From Glossina fuscipes (taxonomy: Eukaryota; Arthropoda; Insecta; Diptera; Glossinidae): DNA of 64,000 bases. This document shows positions 35,305 to 46,329 of the stretch, one piece after another. The DNA lies in contig NW_023998449.1 in assembly GCF_014805625.2 (NCBI RefSeq), forward strand, positions 582,172-646,171, given 5' to 3'. Every line of letters starts with the position of its first letter. Within the stretch, counting starts at the first letter, position 1. Below the pieces are notes generated by a model. The model was given only the letters and a program-made list of their open reading frames with translations, was not told the origin of the DNA and ran no database searches. The position numbers and the translations under genes are program-made.

Positions 35305-35760
35305 TTTGCACATTTAGCTCTCTTTAAGCAAAGTTAAGTCTGCCCTAGGTTTCATTGAGAGGTGGACCAAAGAGCTGAAGGATCCTTACATAACAGAAGG
35401 CTACACATGCATTTACCTACACCAATACTTGAATATTCAATTAAAATCGTTCAAAATGAGTTCTTGCTGTTTGTCCTTAGCAATTTGTCTCTCTGCATCC
35501 TTATGAAAGTATGTTGCTTCTGTTATCGTTGTCATCAGTTAAGAAGCGTAGATTTAGTTTTTGTGTTTCGTTCTTAAGTAAGTTAATAAATGCTACTGTC
35601 GATTCGCCCACTCGGTGAGATAAACTTTCCCTAATCGCTTCTCTAGGCACTTTATCCTCATTAAGCTTAGTCAGTGCAAATATAATTATGAACTCGTTAA
35701 TCCGTTCAAAGTTGCCTTCAAAATCCTAAATGATGTCCATCACATTTTTAGGGCCATATT
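35305..35760 (+). mobile_element. CR1-like LINE fragment, copy H, head-to-head with copy G
   Basis: Plus strand: NLHI.LSLSKVKSALGFIERW and KELKDPYIT, then VQNEFLLFVL, SLSSVKKRRF and the C-terminal FSRHFILIKLSQCKYNYEL. It starts at the point where copy G (opposite strand) stops and lacks the 3' UTR. Confidence 0.65.
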
Positions 35761-35842
35761 GTCCTCATTATCTATAATATTGTGAGGATGGCAATAAATA
35801 GAACATCCATTGAAAGATTAGTGAATAGAGTGTGAATAAATC

Positions 35843-36049
35843 ATGTCTAAAGTACTTCGAACACTTGGAACACCATCAGAGTGTAAAAAAATTGGCCTAC
35901 ATATGTTTAAACAACCAAGGGTAGTGCTGTTTATAGTGTTGAGAAGAGCTGTTCTCCTGTCTGTCTATTACGTCTTTAAAATATTGTACAGATACTACTA
36001 CCATATCAGGTATTTTTATGATTTGGGTGTAGTGTGCTTGAAATGGTGA
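35843..36049 (+). CDS. possible small hydrophobic protein, 68 residues, doubtful
   Basis: An ATG ORF with a polar start (MSKVLRTLGTPSECKKIG), then VVLFIVLRRAVLLSVYYVF and a Tyr-rich segment (YRYYYHIRYFYD). Two hydrophobic stretches are separated by Arg-Arg. A minus-strand ORF of similar length overlaps (35897-36136), so at least one is a shadow. No homologue is recognised and it may derive from transposon sequence. Confidence 0.15.
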   Translation: MSKVLRTLGTPSECKKIGLHMFKQPRVVLFIVLRRAVLLSVYYVFKILYRYYYHIRYFYDLGVVCLKW

Positions 36050-37744
36050 AAGTGCGGCAACTCCACCATAACCATCGGGCGTCGTTTTGAAAAATTCTTT
36101 GGAGTGATACATTTTCAGCAGATAAGAACATTTCACTAAGGATGCAAAAACTCTTTTGCTTGGAATTTCGAAGGAAATCGACTGTGTGTGGACTGCATCT
36201 GGAGCTCTAGATATTATATTGCAAACAGATTAATTTTTTTGATTTCAAAGATTCAACCCTGAATTGGGCACAGAATGTTGAAGCAAATCGTAAATGGATT
36301 TAAAAGCAGACAATTTTTCAACTATATTTATTAGTTTATTTGGATTGTCGATAGCAAAGAAAATCTTGAAAATTGCTTTAAGAAGTCTTTCAACTTCTGT
36401 GGATTTATGTTTATTTGCAAACTTTTTCGGTTCGGTGGGAAAATGTTGAATTTTATAGGTTTTTAAAGATGGGAGTTTTGCTTAGCAATTTGACTGATTT
36501 GTAAGTATTTTGTTAAAATAAGCCCGAACACTTCCTAATTTTTTGGGGCAGAATAATTGTCAATTATTAGAAAATATCCTTGTTTTCGACACGATTTTTT
36601 GACTATCTTTCGTGGGCGTGTGGCCGTTCGTTATGTGGTGTGCGTGTTAAGAAAAATTTTTCATTTCCGACCGATTTTTTGAGACCTACTCCGTCTAGGG
36701 CGTACATTTTTTGATTTCGTGCTGCTAAGATAAAAGATAAGTAGCCAGCAGACCAGGTTGATGGTAATTGATAGCTTAGTCGAAAGTGACTTAGTCATAG
36801 ACAAAGCACATTTGTGATTAAGCAGGTATGACAGGAGAAGCTTTTCGGCAATCACATAATTTTGTCTGCATCTGACAACCAGCAATTATAAGTTTTTTCT
36901 TTAATCTTAAAAATATGTAACCGCAGTTTTCGCGGTGACACTATTTAAATCGCTCTTGTATTTTTTTTCTGCAGACGCATATTTAATTGCAATCACGGAA
37001 AGTTAATTTATTTATTTTTATTCTAGAAGTTTAGTTTTATAGTTTTAGGTTTTTTAAATTTTATTTTTTCTAAGGCAATTTTCGAAGGCAATGGGTATAT
37101 TTGCTTACTATTGCAGGCTTGCTTTATCACAAAAACTTTGTAATTTTGATTTGATCAGCTTGTGGTTATCGAACTTATAAATACTAGAAAACCTAAATTT
37201 CTTACTAAAGATTTTATTTTTTTTATCAGATTTGGTGATAAAAAACTATAAATTGATTTCCGCCGCTATATAAAGAATAACATTACATGAGTACCCGTAT
37301 GTATGGTGAAGCCTAGAAAATAAACCTTTATGATCCAAATTTGCTTCGATAAACTTTTATGCCAAATTTTTTCCAAGGGCCAATTTTCATAACAACAGTT
37401 AAAATTTTTTGCCACAGGACTTACCATTCATGAGATTTCTTATACAGAATGGAATCCAAAAGATTAAAATTTTGTCGTATTAATTTTTATGTCAAAACTC
37501 TATTATTATTGTATTTCGCTATAAGATGTTAAAAAAAAATCTCTTTGGCTTTATTTTGGCTTTATTCGCAATGGTATCTAAGTAAAAGCCTGCTTCAATC
37601 GAATTTGATAATGTTAAGTTTCATCTCAGTTACTACATTTGAACAATTTACATTAGGCAAACACATAAGCCTAGATCCATTCGGAATCATTACGACCGAA
37701 TTATGTTCACTCTTGAAAATAAGTCTTATGCAAATTACTATTAA
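36050..37744. other. AT-rich DNA with one possible micropeptide
   Basis: Nothing is recognised apart from the minus-strand ORF described at 36661-36798. Confidence 0.3.
36661..36798 (-). CDS. possible membrane micropeptide with long basic tail, 45 residues
   Basis: ATG to TGA on the minus strand; the frame also continues upstream to a possible 74-residue form starting at 36885. The 45-residue form starts MTKSLSTK, has one span LSITINLVCWLLIFYL and a strongly basic tail (STKSKNVRPRRSRSQKIGRK). The order polar start, span with W and Y near its end, basic tail resembles the micropeptide family. The VG-L-W-L-Y-D core is not conserved, so membership is uncertain. Confidence 0.3.
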   Translation of the reverse strand: MTKSLSTKLSITINLVCWLLIFYLSSTKSKNVRPRRSRSQKIGRK

Positions 37745-38225
37745 TAACCATTAAAAAGTATTCAAAGAAAAATAAAGGGAGAGAAAAAGAGAAAAAGAAA
37801 AAAGCTTAAAATCTACCACATAAGTGCGACCACAGTTGGTGTAAATCCGATTTGAGAGTGCACGCCATTGCAAATACGCAAAAAGTTTCCAGCCTATGAT
37901 AGCGAAAAATCTAGTTCGGTTTTTGAATCCTATGAAGATTACGACATTAGAAGCTAATCTAGATACGTCATAGGTAAAGCGCACGTGTTTAGAACAGTTG
38001 ATTTGATAGTATTTATAGCTTATAGATATCATTTAAATTTTTGCAAAGGAGTCCAAAGAGATTGAAAAGATCGTAATCTTCTACTAAGCTAACATCTACA
38101 TTAACTAAGCTTTATGAAAATGAAAATTCCCAGAGAAACGATTTGAGACATTGAAGTCTCTCTCTTTAAACAATGTCGCCGAGTCAATAGTACCATTTAT
38201 TTAATTAATTAAGCAGGAAACACCG
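37745..38225 (-). mobile_element. CR1-like LINE copy F, 3' part (left of nested copy B)
   Basis: On the minus strand this is 3' UTR and the ORF2 end, including F-C-K-N-L-N-D at about 38035 and V-N-G-T-I-D-S at about 38190. It breaks off near GGAAACACCGAGG, in the segment that precedes SLEKRR..., and resumes at 42851 on the other side of copy B. Confidence 0.65.
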
Positions 38226-38628
38226 AGGATGCAGTTTGGCAACTCTGCGTGCGTCTTGTAGTCGCGTTTTTATTCTGTCAACAAATATTTCAATTTTTTT
38301 AGTGTATTTCTTAGCTTTTTTGCTTTAATCGTGTTGAAATTTAAAAAATTCTCTAAAAGAATAAAGTGTGAATTTAATGTATATGGATTTATTAAACATT
38401 TATGTGGAAAATCATTTTGGTTTATTGTAAGCAACAATTGAGCTCTTAGTAAAAGTCTCTCTTTTTGCCCGTTAATGTGTGTTTACAGTTTTCGCTCTAT
38501 ATTTACAGTGGGCAGGGAAGTGAGAAATTTGCTTTAATTTTCCTGAAAATTTGTGCCGTGAAAAAAACATTTTTTTTTTTGTTTTTGTTTTTCTTTTTTT
38601 CCTTCATAAGCTACTTTTTTTGTTTTCA

Positions 38629-39699
38629 ATGGACATGGATTGTTTATTTACTCCATGTCGGGCGAAAACCGGCCCTGAATCTGAACGATTCATTTCTTGT
38701 TGGTTGTGTGAACCTTTTGGACATGCAAAGTGTGCTGGTATTACCGGCCGTGCTGCTGATGCAGTCCTTGACCCTTCTAAAGGTTTACGATGGTCATGTC
38801 CTGACTGTAGAAAGCGGGACATTGATTTCCACAAACTCTTCACGGAGACGAAAAATTGTTTCTCAGATTTGAGCAAAAATCTCGGCTCTTTGTGGGAGAA
38901 GTTTGAATTAATCAAGACTAGGTTTGATGAATGTCGGTATATTGTGCAGTCATCTTTCTCTCCAGCTAACAAAGTCTCAACGCGTAGCGTAGCGTGTGGT
39001 TCGTCACCTCCTAAGTCCGTTTCGTTGGTGCAAGTTAGCGATTCCCTAAAGGCTACAAATTATGTTAGTGTTTCTGCTACGGCTGATTTGGTTGGTAACA
39101 TAAATGTTACAAATAGGCCGAGAAGTCCTTCTGGCTTGAGCTATGCTGAAGTGGCAAGGGTATCTCCTCCCATAGATGTCACTCAATCTTCTCAGGCGTC
39201 ATCGCCCAAAACTAATAAGGGTAATAGTAAATCGTCCTCTCCTCCTCGCTGTTCGAGTGTAAATGCTGGTCGCCAAACTAAGCAGGTCGCACAAGCTGCT
39301 CGTGCAAGTGTGGTTACCCCCTCTATATTTTCCCCAACTCATAACTCCCCATCCGTTAGCCTTGCTGCTCCCAGTACTGATGACATATGCTTGAAGGCAG
39401 TTCCTCCCAGAAAGGCAATATTTGTGTCAAGACTGGCACCAGATAAATCTGTTGAAAACATAAAGGGTTATCTGGCAGCGAAAGCCCCTTCTGTTAATTT
39501 AAAGCGGGTTAGTATTTTCAAACTGGGTCCTTCTCAATCTAGAGCTATCTCATCTTTTAAAATTCTAGTTCCGACTGAAAATATGGATTTGATTTTAAAT
39601 AAACCTTTGTGGCCGGTTGGATCCTTAATCAAGGAATTTTTCTCTCGAGACCGACCCCGTAATGCGAATGCAGTAGCTCTTTCCCCTTCAAAAAAGTAA
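38629..39699 (+). CDS. CR1 ORF1 protein with PHD-type zinc finger, 356 residues, intact
   Basis: The ORF runs ATG (context TTTTCAATGG) to TAA without interruption. The N-terminal 65 residues carry a C4HC3 PHD-type finger: DCLFTPC, SCWLCEPFGHAKC and WSCPDC. Next comes a Ser/Pro-rich, low-complexity middle (SSPPRCSSV, PSIFSPTHNSPSV). A conserved C-terminal block starts IFVSRLAPDKSVENIKGYL and includes ISSFKILVPTENMDLIL and WPVGSLIKEF. PHD-bearing ORF1 proteins are established for insect CR1-clade LINEs and are thought to bind nucleic acid in the RNP. Longer reading from an upstream GTG is not needed. The ORF overlaps ORF2 by the frameshift heptamer. It is the only intact ORF1 in the window. Confidence 0.85.
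   Translation: MDMDCLFTPCRAKTGPESERFISCWLCEPFGHAKCAGITGRAADAVLDPSKGLRWSCPDCRKRDIDFHKLFTETKNCFSDLSKNLGSLWEKFELIKTRFDECRYIVQSSFSPANKVSTRSVACGSSPPKSVSLVQVSDSLKATNYVSVSATADLVGNINVTNRPRSPSGLSYAEVARVSPPIDVTQSSQASSPKTNKGNSKSSSPPRCSSVNAGRQTKQVAQAARASVVTPSIFSPTHNSPSVSLAAPSTDDICLKAVPPRKAIFVSRLAPDKSVENIKGYLAAKAPSVNLKRVSIFKLGPSQSRAISSFKILVPTENMDLILNKPLWPVGSLIKEFFSRDRPRNANAVALSPSKK
39690..39696 (+). promoter_or_regulatory. -1 frameshift heptamer A-AAA-AAG at ORF1 stop, copy B
   Basis: The ORF1 frame reads TCA AAA AAG TAA; a -1 slip gives AAA AAA GTA AAT and enters ORF2. From here the ORF2 frame is open for more than 1.8 kb and its first AUG lies only after the endonuclease domain (near 40600). Confidence 0.65.
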
Positions 39700-42521
39700 A
39701 TATTTCTTCAGCCTCATTTTCTCTCATTTATCAAAATGTTAGGGGCCTAAATTCAAAAATTCGTTCTACCTTCCTAAATTCAGTGAGCACGTTTTCCTGT
39801 CTGGTCTTCACTGAAACATTGTTGAAGCCGGATCTACATTCGTCGGAACTTTTCCATAATTCGTTTCAAGTTTTCAGAAACGATCGTTTGTATCGCAATG
39901 GTGGTGGTGTTTTAATAGCTATTTCTACGGCACTCCCCACCTATTCGTTGGAATTTCCAACTACTCCCGATGTTGAATTTATCGCCATTCGAGTGAAATT
40001 TCCTAAGAAACACTTATATGTGACCTGCTCCTATATTCCCCCAAATTCGGATATCTCAGTATATAAGAAAAAGGCCGCCATCATTTGTGAAGTCGCCAAG
40101 CAATCTAAACCTACCGATATAGTCCTTGCGTTGGGTGACTTCAATTTGCCTCAAGTCAATTGGTTTTACAATGATGGTTCTGGCTGTTTGATCCCTTCCT
40201 CAACATCTGATAAAGTCGTTGTGTTCTTCAATGAATTATTTGATCATAATTTAGTTCAATACAATGGTACCCCTAATTGTAATGGGAGATTTTTTGATCT
40301 CTGCTTTGCAAATTTTCCTGAGGTTTGCGTTAATCGTTGTCTTCCGTTTAGTTTACCTGAGGATCCATATCATCCAGCATTGGGTGTTTCCGTTCATTAC
40401 AAGTATGTTGATTCGTCGAACTTCTATAACGTTCAAAATTCAAATTTTTCATATCAACTTTATGATTTCCATAAAATCAATGTTTCCATACTAAAATCAC
40501 ATCTTTCTCATTTTGTGCTCGATTTCTCAGAGGGAAGCATTGATCGCTTACTGTCGTCGTTCTACAATATATTAAATCAAGCTATTTCTGCATCCGTGCC
40601 GATGAAGCAGTCCCGTCCTCGAAGCAAGGGTCCCCAGTGGTTTAATAAAACAATTAAATACTACAAGAATAGGAAAAACAAGCTTTTCAAAAAATTTTCG
40701 AAAAGTGGTTCTTCTCTCGACTATTTCGCTTACTCTGTTGCAAGGCATAAATTTAATTCCCTCAACCGCCAATACTACTGCAGTTACTTTCAGTTTGTTA
40801 AATCCTCCTTGTTTGCTAACCCTAAATACTTTTTTAATTTCGTTAATTCCAAAAGAAAAATCTCCATAAATCCGTCGTTTGTGTCTATTAATGGCTCTGA
40901 GTCCGCGGATGATTTTGAAACCTCAAATCTCTTTGCGGAATACTTCCGGCAGAACTTTTCAACTGCCAATTTTGATTTATCGGTAAATTATCCATATCCG
41001 ATTTCTAATTCGATTTCAATTCCTAACTTTGCTATATCTGAAAATGACGTTTTTGAAGGATTGAGCTCTCTGAAATATAATTGTTCGCCTGGACCTGATG
41101 GGATCCCCTCATGTGTACTTATATCTTGTGCTGGCGAGCTTTGTGATGTTATCTCAAAGATTTTTAATAAGTCTTTAAATTTAGGTGTTTTCCCTTTGTG
41201 TTGGAAGACTTCTTTCCTTATTCCTATTCACAAAAGTGGTAGTAGGCAACTTGTAGAGAATTACAGAGGCATTGCCAAGTTGAGTGTCTTACCTAAACTG
41301 TTCGAGCGAATTGTGGCTCAGCATTTGGCTTTTGTCATTTATTCGTATATTTCTCCACAACAGAATGGTTTTCGGAAAGGAAGATCTACGGTCACCAATT
41401 TGTTAGAGTTTACTTGTCATGTTTTCATTTTCCTAGTGGCTTTCGCACTGATGTCATATACACTCATTTTAGCAAAGCATTTTATTTGGTTAACCATAAA
41501 CTACTTATCTTTGAACTCCAAGCCTCTGGTTTCTATTTAGTGAAATGGATAAAGTCGTATCTGCACAAGAGATCATTTGGGGTTTGGTTTAATTTCATTA
41601 CCTCGGCTGAATTCCACTTGGGATTTATACATTAATGATTTGGCGTCGGTGATGAATTCCAGACAGATCTTAATGTATGCTGATGATGTGAAACTGTTTT
41701 CTTCTTTTTCCGTAGAAACGCAATCACATCATCTTCAAAGTGATTTGAACGATTTGGTTGCATGGTGCTCTCTCAATCTTCTGAAACTAAATCTAAATAA
41801 ATGTAAGAAGCTTTCTTTCTTGAGAAGGAAGTCGTTCAGTACTCAATACTTCATTGATTCGCACAGGTTGGAAGACGTCGATTCGTTCATAGATTTAGGC
41901 GTTCTATTCGATTATAGGTTACGTTTCAATTTTCATATTGAGTCCTCGTTAAGCAAAGCTAGGTCCGCGCTTGGTTTTATAAAGAGGTGGTCCAAAGAGC
42001 TTGATGATCCTTATATTACGAAAAGGCTTTACACGTGTTTGGTTAGACCTATACTTGAGTATGCCTCCGTTGTGTGGTCTCCTTCATATAGGTGCTACGT
42101 AGATTCAATTTAATCTATACAAAAGCAATTCTTGCTGTTTGCCCTTAGGAATTTGGGTTGGGACCCGATTTCCCCTCTTCCACGCTATGAAAATAGGTTG
42201 CTTCTGTTATCCTTACCGTCACTCGAGAAACGTAGATTTGTTCTTGGGGTTTCCTTCTTAATCAAATTAATAAATGGTGCAATTGACTCGCCCGCATTAC
42301 TTCGTGAAATAGGCTTTAATGTCCCTAACCGTTTCTCTAGGCACTTTATGTTGATAAAGCTTAGTCAATGCAAATATAATTTTGAACTGTTTAACCCGCT
42401 CAGAGTTGTTTGCAAGAACCTAAATGATGTCTATCATCTATTCTCATTAACGGACTCTTTAAAGTCCATTAAAGCAATATTGCTTAATAAACGCGATTTA
42501 CCTATGTCATACTTAAACTGA
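39696..42521 (+). pseudogene. CR1 ORF2 (endonuclease plus reverse transcriptase), copy B, three lesions
   Basis: Endonuclease domain intact to the eye: LIYQNVRGLNSKI, VFTETLLKPDLHSSELF, GGGVLIAI, VTCSYIPPNSD, ALGDFNLPQVNW, FDLCFAN and the final H-P-A-L-G region. RT: PGPDGIPSCVL, LIPIHKSGSRQLVENYRGI, GFRKGRSTVTNLLEF. Lesions are as follows. A short deletion near 41421 shifts frame before motif A. A deletion near 41613 removes the V-P-Q-G-S block. A nonsense codon sits at about 42112 (GAA to TAA compared with copy E). YADDVKLFSS follows at about 41677, and the C-terminal part runs 42132-42521. ORF2 therefore cannot make full-length protein. Confidence 0.85.
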
Positions 42522-42850
42522 CTTAACCTTAAATATGTCATTATGAGTCGAAAATTAATTTGTTGTTAACAATTATCGGTTGCCAGGCTTATGCATGTTT
42601 GCGATGGCTTAGGGGTTCACTTGCAATTTGGTCCTGTATCGGTTGTGGGTGTGGCTCTATGCTAATTGTGTACATGCTTTTTTTTTTTTTTCTTTTTCTT
42701 TTTTTTTCCTCCTTATTTGTTTTATTGTACTTATACTAAGTTTTATTATTAATTAATTTTAAGATTTACTTAAGAGTCAATTGAACTCGATTGCCATTTT
42801 GTTTTAGTTGAGTTTCTTGTATAAGTGGAATAAATAAATAAATAAATAAA

Positions 42851-43725
42851 TCTACGTTTCTCAAGTGACGTAAAGCTAACAAAAGCAAACTATTTTCGTA
42901 AGTAGACAAAAATACAAGCAAATGACAGTTGTTGAGGGCAAAGAGCTGGAATTACTTTTACATTAAGCTGACTAAACAACAGAGACATACTTAAGTATTG
43001 ATTTCCCTAGGCTCATAGAGAGCGTTTTTGTAACGTAAGGTCATCAAGCTCCTTAGACCACCGTTTAATAACACTAAGCACTAACCTAGCTTTATTTAAA
43101 GAGAGCTCAAAGTGCAAATTAAAACAAAAGCCTATGGTCAAATGAAATCCCTAGGTCCATGAACGAATTTAAATTTGTCAATTTTTGTGAACCAATGAAA
43201 TAAACGGTAGTGAATGAAGTTTTCCTTGAGAAAGCTTCTTGCATTTTTTAAAATTCGATTTGATAAAATATACGGAGCAACATATAACTAAGTTGTCTAA
43301 GTCAGATTGAAGGTAAAACGAATGCGATTCCAAGGTAAAGGAAGAAAGCAGTTTAACATCGTCAGCGTACATTAAAATATAGCCGGGCGTTAATTATAGA
43401 TGTACACTATAAAGAAAAAGAGTCTTGAACTTGGTGCCTACCTTAAAGGACACCGACCATTATAGATCGGAATTAAACAAAAGCGTGAACGATCTATTAT
43501 GGGGATAAAAGCTTATGCATCGCAATAAGTACAAAAGGAAGCCAGAAGTTTGGAGTTTAGAAAAAGCCTTGAAAGCAGCGCTATTAAGCTCTAAGAGGTC
43601 AGGGTTAATCTTTCCTTTTAGAAAGCCATGCTGAAATGGGGTAATATAAGACAGCAAAAGTTAATTGCTTCAAATAATTAAGGTAAGACACTCAACTTGA
43701 CAATGCCTCTATATTGTGGTTTGAT
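42851..43725 (-). mobile_element. CR1-like LINE copy F, 5' part (right of nested copy B)
   Basis: On the minus strand from 43725: K-L-S-V-L region, YITPFQHGFLKGKINPDLLE (43460-43657), LQTSGFLLYLLRC, then MYADDVKLLSSFTLESHSFY (43178-43372), FDHRLCF and SLEKRR at the junction with copy B. Motif A and the V-P-Q-G block are deleted or shifted. 5' truncated. Confidence 0.7.
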
Positions 43726-44159
43726 ATGGGTAATTACCAGTTAGTCGGAGAAATTTCGCCGATTTCGTCGTTCTTCAATTTATAAAACTATTTAGAATTA
43801 CTGGGAAACGAGGATTTTATTGTTCGAAGGTACCTGCGATAACTTTGACGGCTGAGGTAATTGAATCTATGTCTTACAGAAGAGTCAACGAAGTACTTGT
43901 ACGCAGAACCATTTTTCGTATGTTTTTTGAAAAGTATGTTTTCTATTTTCATATTATCTAATTACTTTATTGAAGCACGGCGGGTAAGTGCTACAAAGGG
44001 GGGTAAGCAACGTTTTAAATTTCTTTTTTTACACAGAAGGTTAGTACTCCAAGAAGCCGCATTCATCGAACATCGTTTGAATTTCTGCACAATATCGCGA
44101 GTTTTTATCTATTTCTGAAAAACACTTTGTAAAAGTTTACAAAAAATATTGCCCGCTTT
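43726..44159. other. no gene recognised
   Basis: A non-coding interval between two pieces of minus-strand CR1 sequence. Confidence 0.3.
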
Positions 44160-44420
44160 CTACTCAAGGCACATGACCAATGGAATCTTTTTATTGGATC
44201 TAACCTTGGCGCTTGCAAAGCAACAACTGATAATGCAGTCGAATTCAGAGTATGTTTTGGCACGACATAGTATAAACCAACAACCAGTATGAGAAGAAGA
44301 CAGATAAAATAGAAAGAATAAAAGTTTATCCAAGTTTTTACGCTTTAAACTTAAAAGAGCGCACACAGATACACGGTGTTCATAGTGAATGGCTCCTTTG
44401 TCATCCAGTAAATAATTCAA
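44160..44420 (-). mobile_element. CR1-like ORF1 N-terminal remnant
   Basis: The minus frame reads GCWFILCRAKTYSEFDCIIS and CCFASAKV, aligning with DCLFTPCRAKTGPESERFIS and CWLCEPFGHAKC of copy B. The H of the PHD finger is lost. It may be the 5' end of copy F after an internal deletion, or a separate insertion. Confidence 0.5.
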
Positions 44421-46049
44421 ATTTATGTTGTATACAACACATTTAACGATTCAAACAAGGATCTGTAAATCCTTTGAGTTGACTTTTGCACGCCACTCGT
44501 TGGGCGCCGCTTTTAGCTTTGCGGCACTCAAAGTGACTGTAATCCAATGATATGTGCCACAAGTTGGTGCAACATAACTTGTCGCCACGTAAGACGCCAC
44601 CTTTTATGGGGCATAGTTGTCTGTAATCCAATTTACACATTTGTCTGCCCATTTACTCAAGTGTTACTTTGAAAGGATCGTGCACTATAAAGAATGGGCG
44701 AAGGTCTCATTGACCAGATAGCTTGTTCCAGAGAAGGTTTCAATTTTTATCAAGCAGACACTCCACAGATGGTTACACTAACGAAATATATGTGCTGAAA
44801 CCCTTATGAGGAGAAACGGACAGACAACGGACAAACGAAATCTTTTTACTGGACGGGCTAGTTTTACGCCCTGAACCGCACTAAGCCCTGTCCTATCTAC
44901 AACCTCCGTCGGCCCATTATTTTATCTGAGAAACCGCAGTTGGGTCTGAAAACCCCTAGATTCTACTTTTCTCTTGTAATTTATTCTTTGTTGACATTTA
45001 AAAATATAATTTTGAATATCAACACGCTTTATATGCTCTTCATATTTATTTATAAAAAATGTATGTTTATATCTATATGTACGTATTTATGAAAATATAT
45101 TTATTGTGGACGCGAAACAGCGAGGAGATAACTTGATACAAAAGAAGACAATGAGTGAAAGAGAGAGAGAGAAAGAGAGAGAGAGACAGGGGAAGAGTGA
45201 GATAAAGATAAAAGGAGTGGGAATCATTTACAAGCAAGTATTAAGAATTTTAAATTTGATTAGGTACATTTATTTATTTAGTATTTACACTTTTGTCTTC
45301 TTATCTGATTTTGACAATAACTTGAAATATTACACTTTAGATTGTACCTGAATTTATTCGATTTAGCTTTCGATTTTAGCATCGAAAAAAATCCGGGGAC
45401 CATTTTGAGTGACTATCCCACCGTAACGCTGCCTAGACGCTGCTGCTGGCAAATTTTCTGGAGACGACAAAGGCAGAAATAGTGATGATTGTGTCATTAC
45501 CGTTGTTGTTAATAAGGGTGGTGCTATAGATTTGTCTATTGTTCTCGGTGCTACCATTGTTGCTATTGTTGTTCTCGTTGATGGTGTGATTGTTGGTCAG
45601 ATTTCTTTCAATTGGAGTTGGCTTATTCTTTTTTTATTTCAATGTCTTTTTTTTAGTCTAAGAATTCAATTCATTAGTCTAAAATTAAAATAATAATAAT
45701 AATAATAATATTTCATTATTTGTCTATACAATAGTTGTTTATTTTTAAAGGGTCTTTTAGCTTCTTTTTAATGTTTGTTGACAGTCTGCAAGTTTAGGCT
45801 TCTGTAGCTTTGTGGACACCAATAAATCACATTTTTCGTGGTAATTTCTGTGGTAATCAGCCTAGTTTACGCACGTTTATTATATATGACTTAATCAATG
45901 ATGATGTAATCAAATAAAATATGTGGACATTGATCAAACAAAAATTTTGCCTTATGGCTCATAAGTTTTAATCGTGTTTCTTATAATGGTAAATTCCGTA
46001 TGTGTTCTATAGATTGTAATAAATTGTCTTGTCACTTTATGTGGGCATT
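44421..46049. other. non-coding DNA with simple repeats
   Basis: A GA-rich run lies at 45156-45186 and an AAT run at about 45690-45711. 45363-45557 on the minus strand is a 64-codon ORF rich in Ser/Thr/Pro/Ala within CAA/CAG/ACA triplet-like DNA (45480-45600). It could be an exon or merely triplet repeat; no splice sites are convincing. Confidence 0.35.
45156..45186. repeat. GA-rich microsatellite
   Basis: A run of GA dinucleotides with two AAA interruptions. Confidence 0.8.
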
Positions 46050-46329
46050 TAAATAACAGTCGAGTTCAATTGGCACTTAAAGCAAAACTTATATTAAATT
46101 AATAATAAAACTTGGTATATGTACAATAAAACAGATAAGAAAGAAAAAAAAGAAAAAAAGCAAGTACACAATCAGCATACAGCCATACTTACAACCGGCA
46201 CAGGACCAAATTGGAAATGAACCACTAAGCCATCGCAAACATGCATAAGCTTGGCAACAGATAATACTTAACAACAATTCATTTTCGAAACGTAACGACT
46301 TCTAAAATAAAAGCTAGTTTAAGTATGAC

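Larger units (their letters stand above)
38226..42850 (+). mobile_element. CR1-like LINE, copy B, most complete copy
   Basis: A full-length-looking element: 5' UTR (about 38226-38628), ORF1 (38629-39699), ORF2 (39690-42521, broken), 3' UTR with a T/C-rich tract, and a terminal AAATAAATAAAT tail. It interrupts copy F, which reads in the opposite direction. The 5' boundary is inferred from where copy F similarity stops; a target-site duplication cannot be defined by eye. Confidence 0.85.

Noticed and set aside
38551..38628. N-terminal extension of CR1 ORF1 from a GTG
   Set aside because: It translates a T-rich 5' UTR tract; the ATG at 38629 starts exactly before the PHD finger.
46089..46277. 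Hydrophobic minus-strand frame ending in a Phe run
   Set aside because: It is the 3' UTR T/C tract of CR1 copy C; the same tract yields similar frames in other copies (for example 34138-34404).
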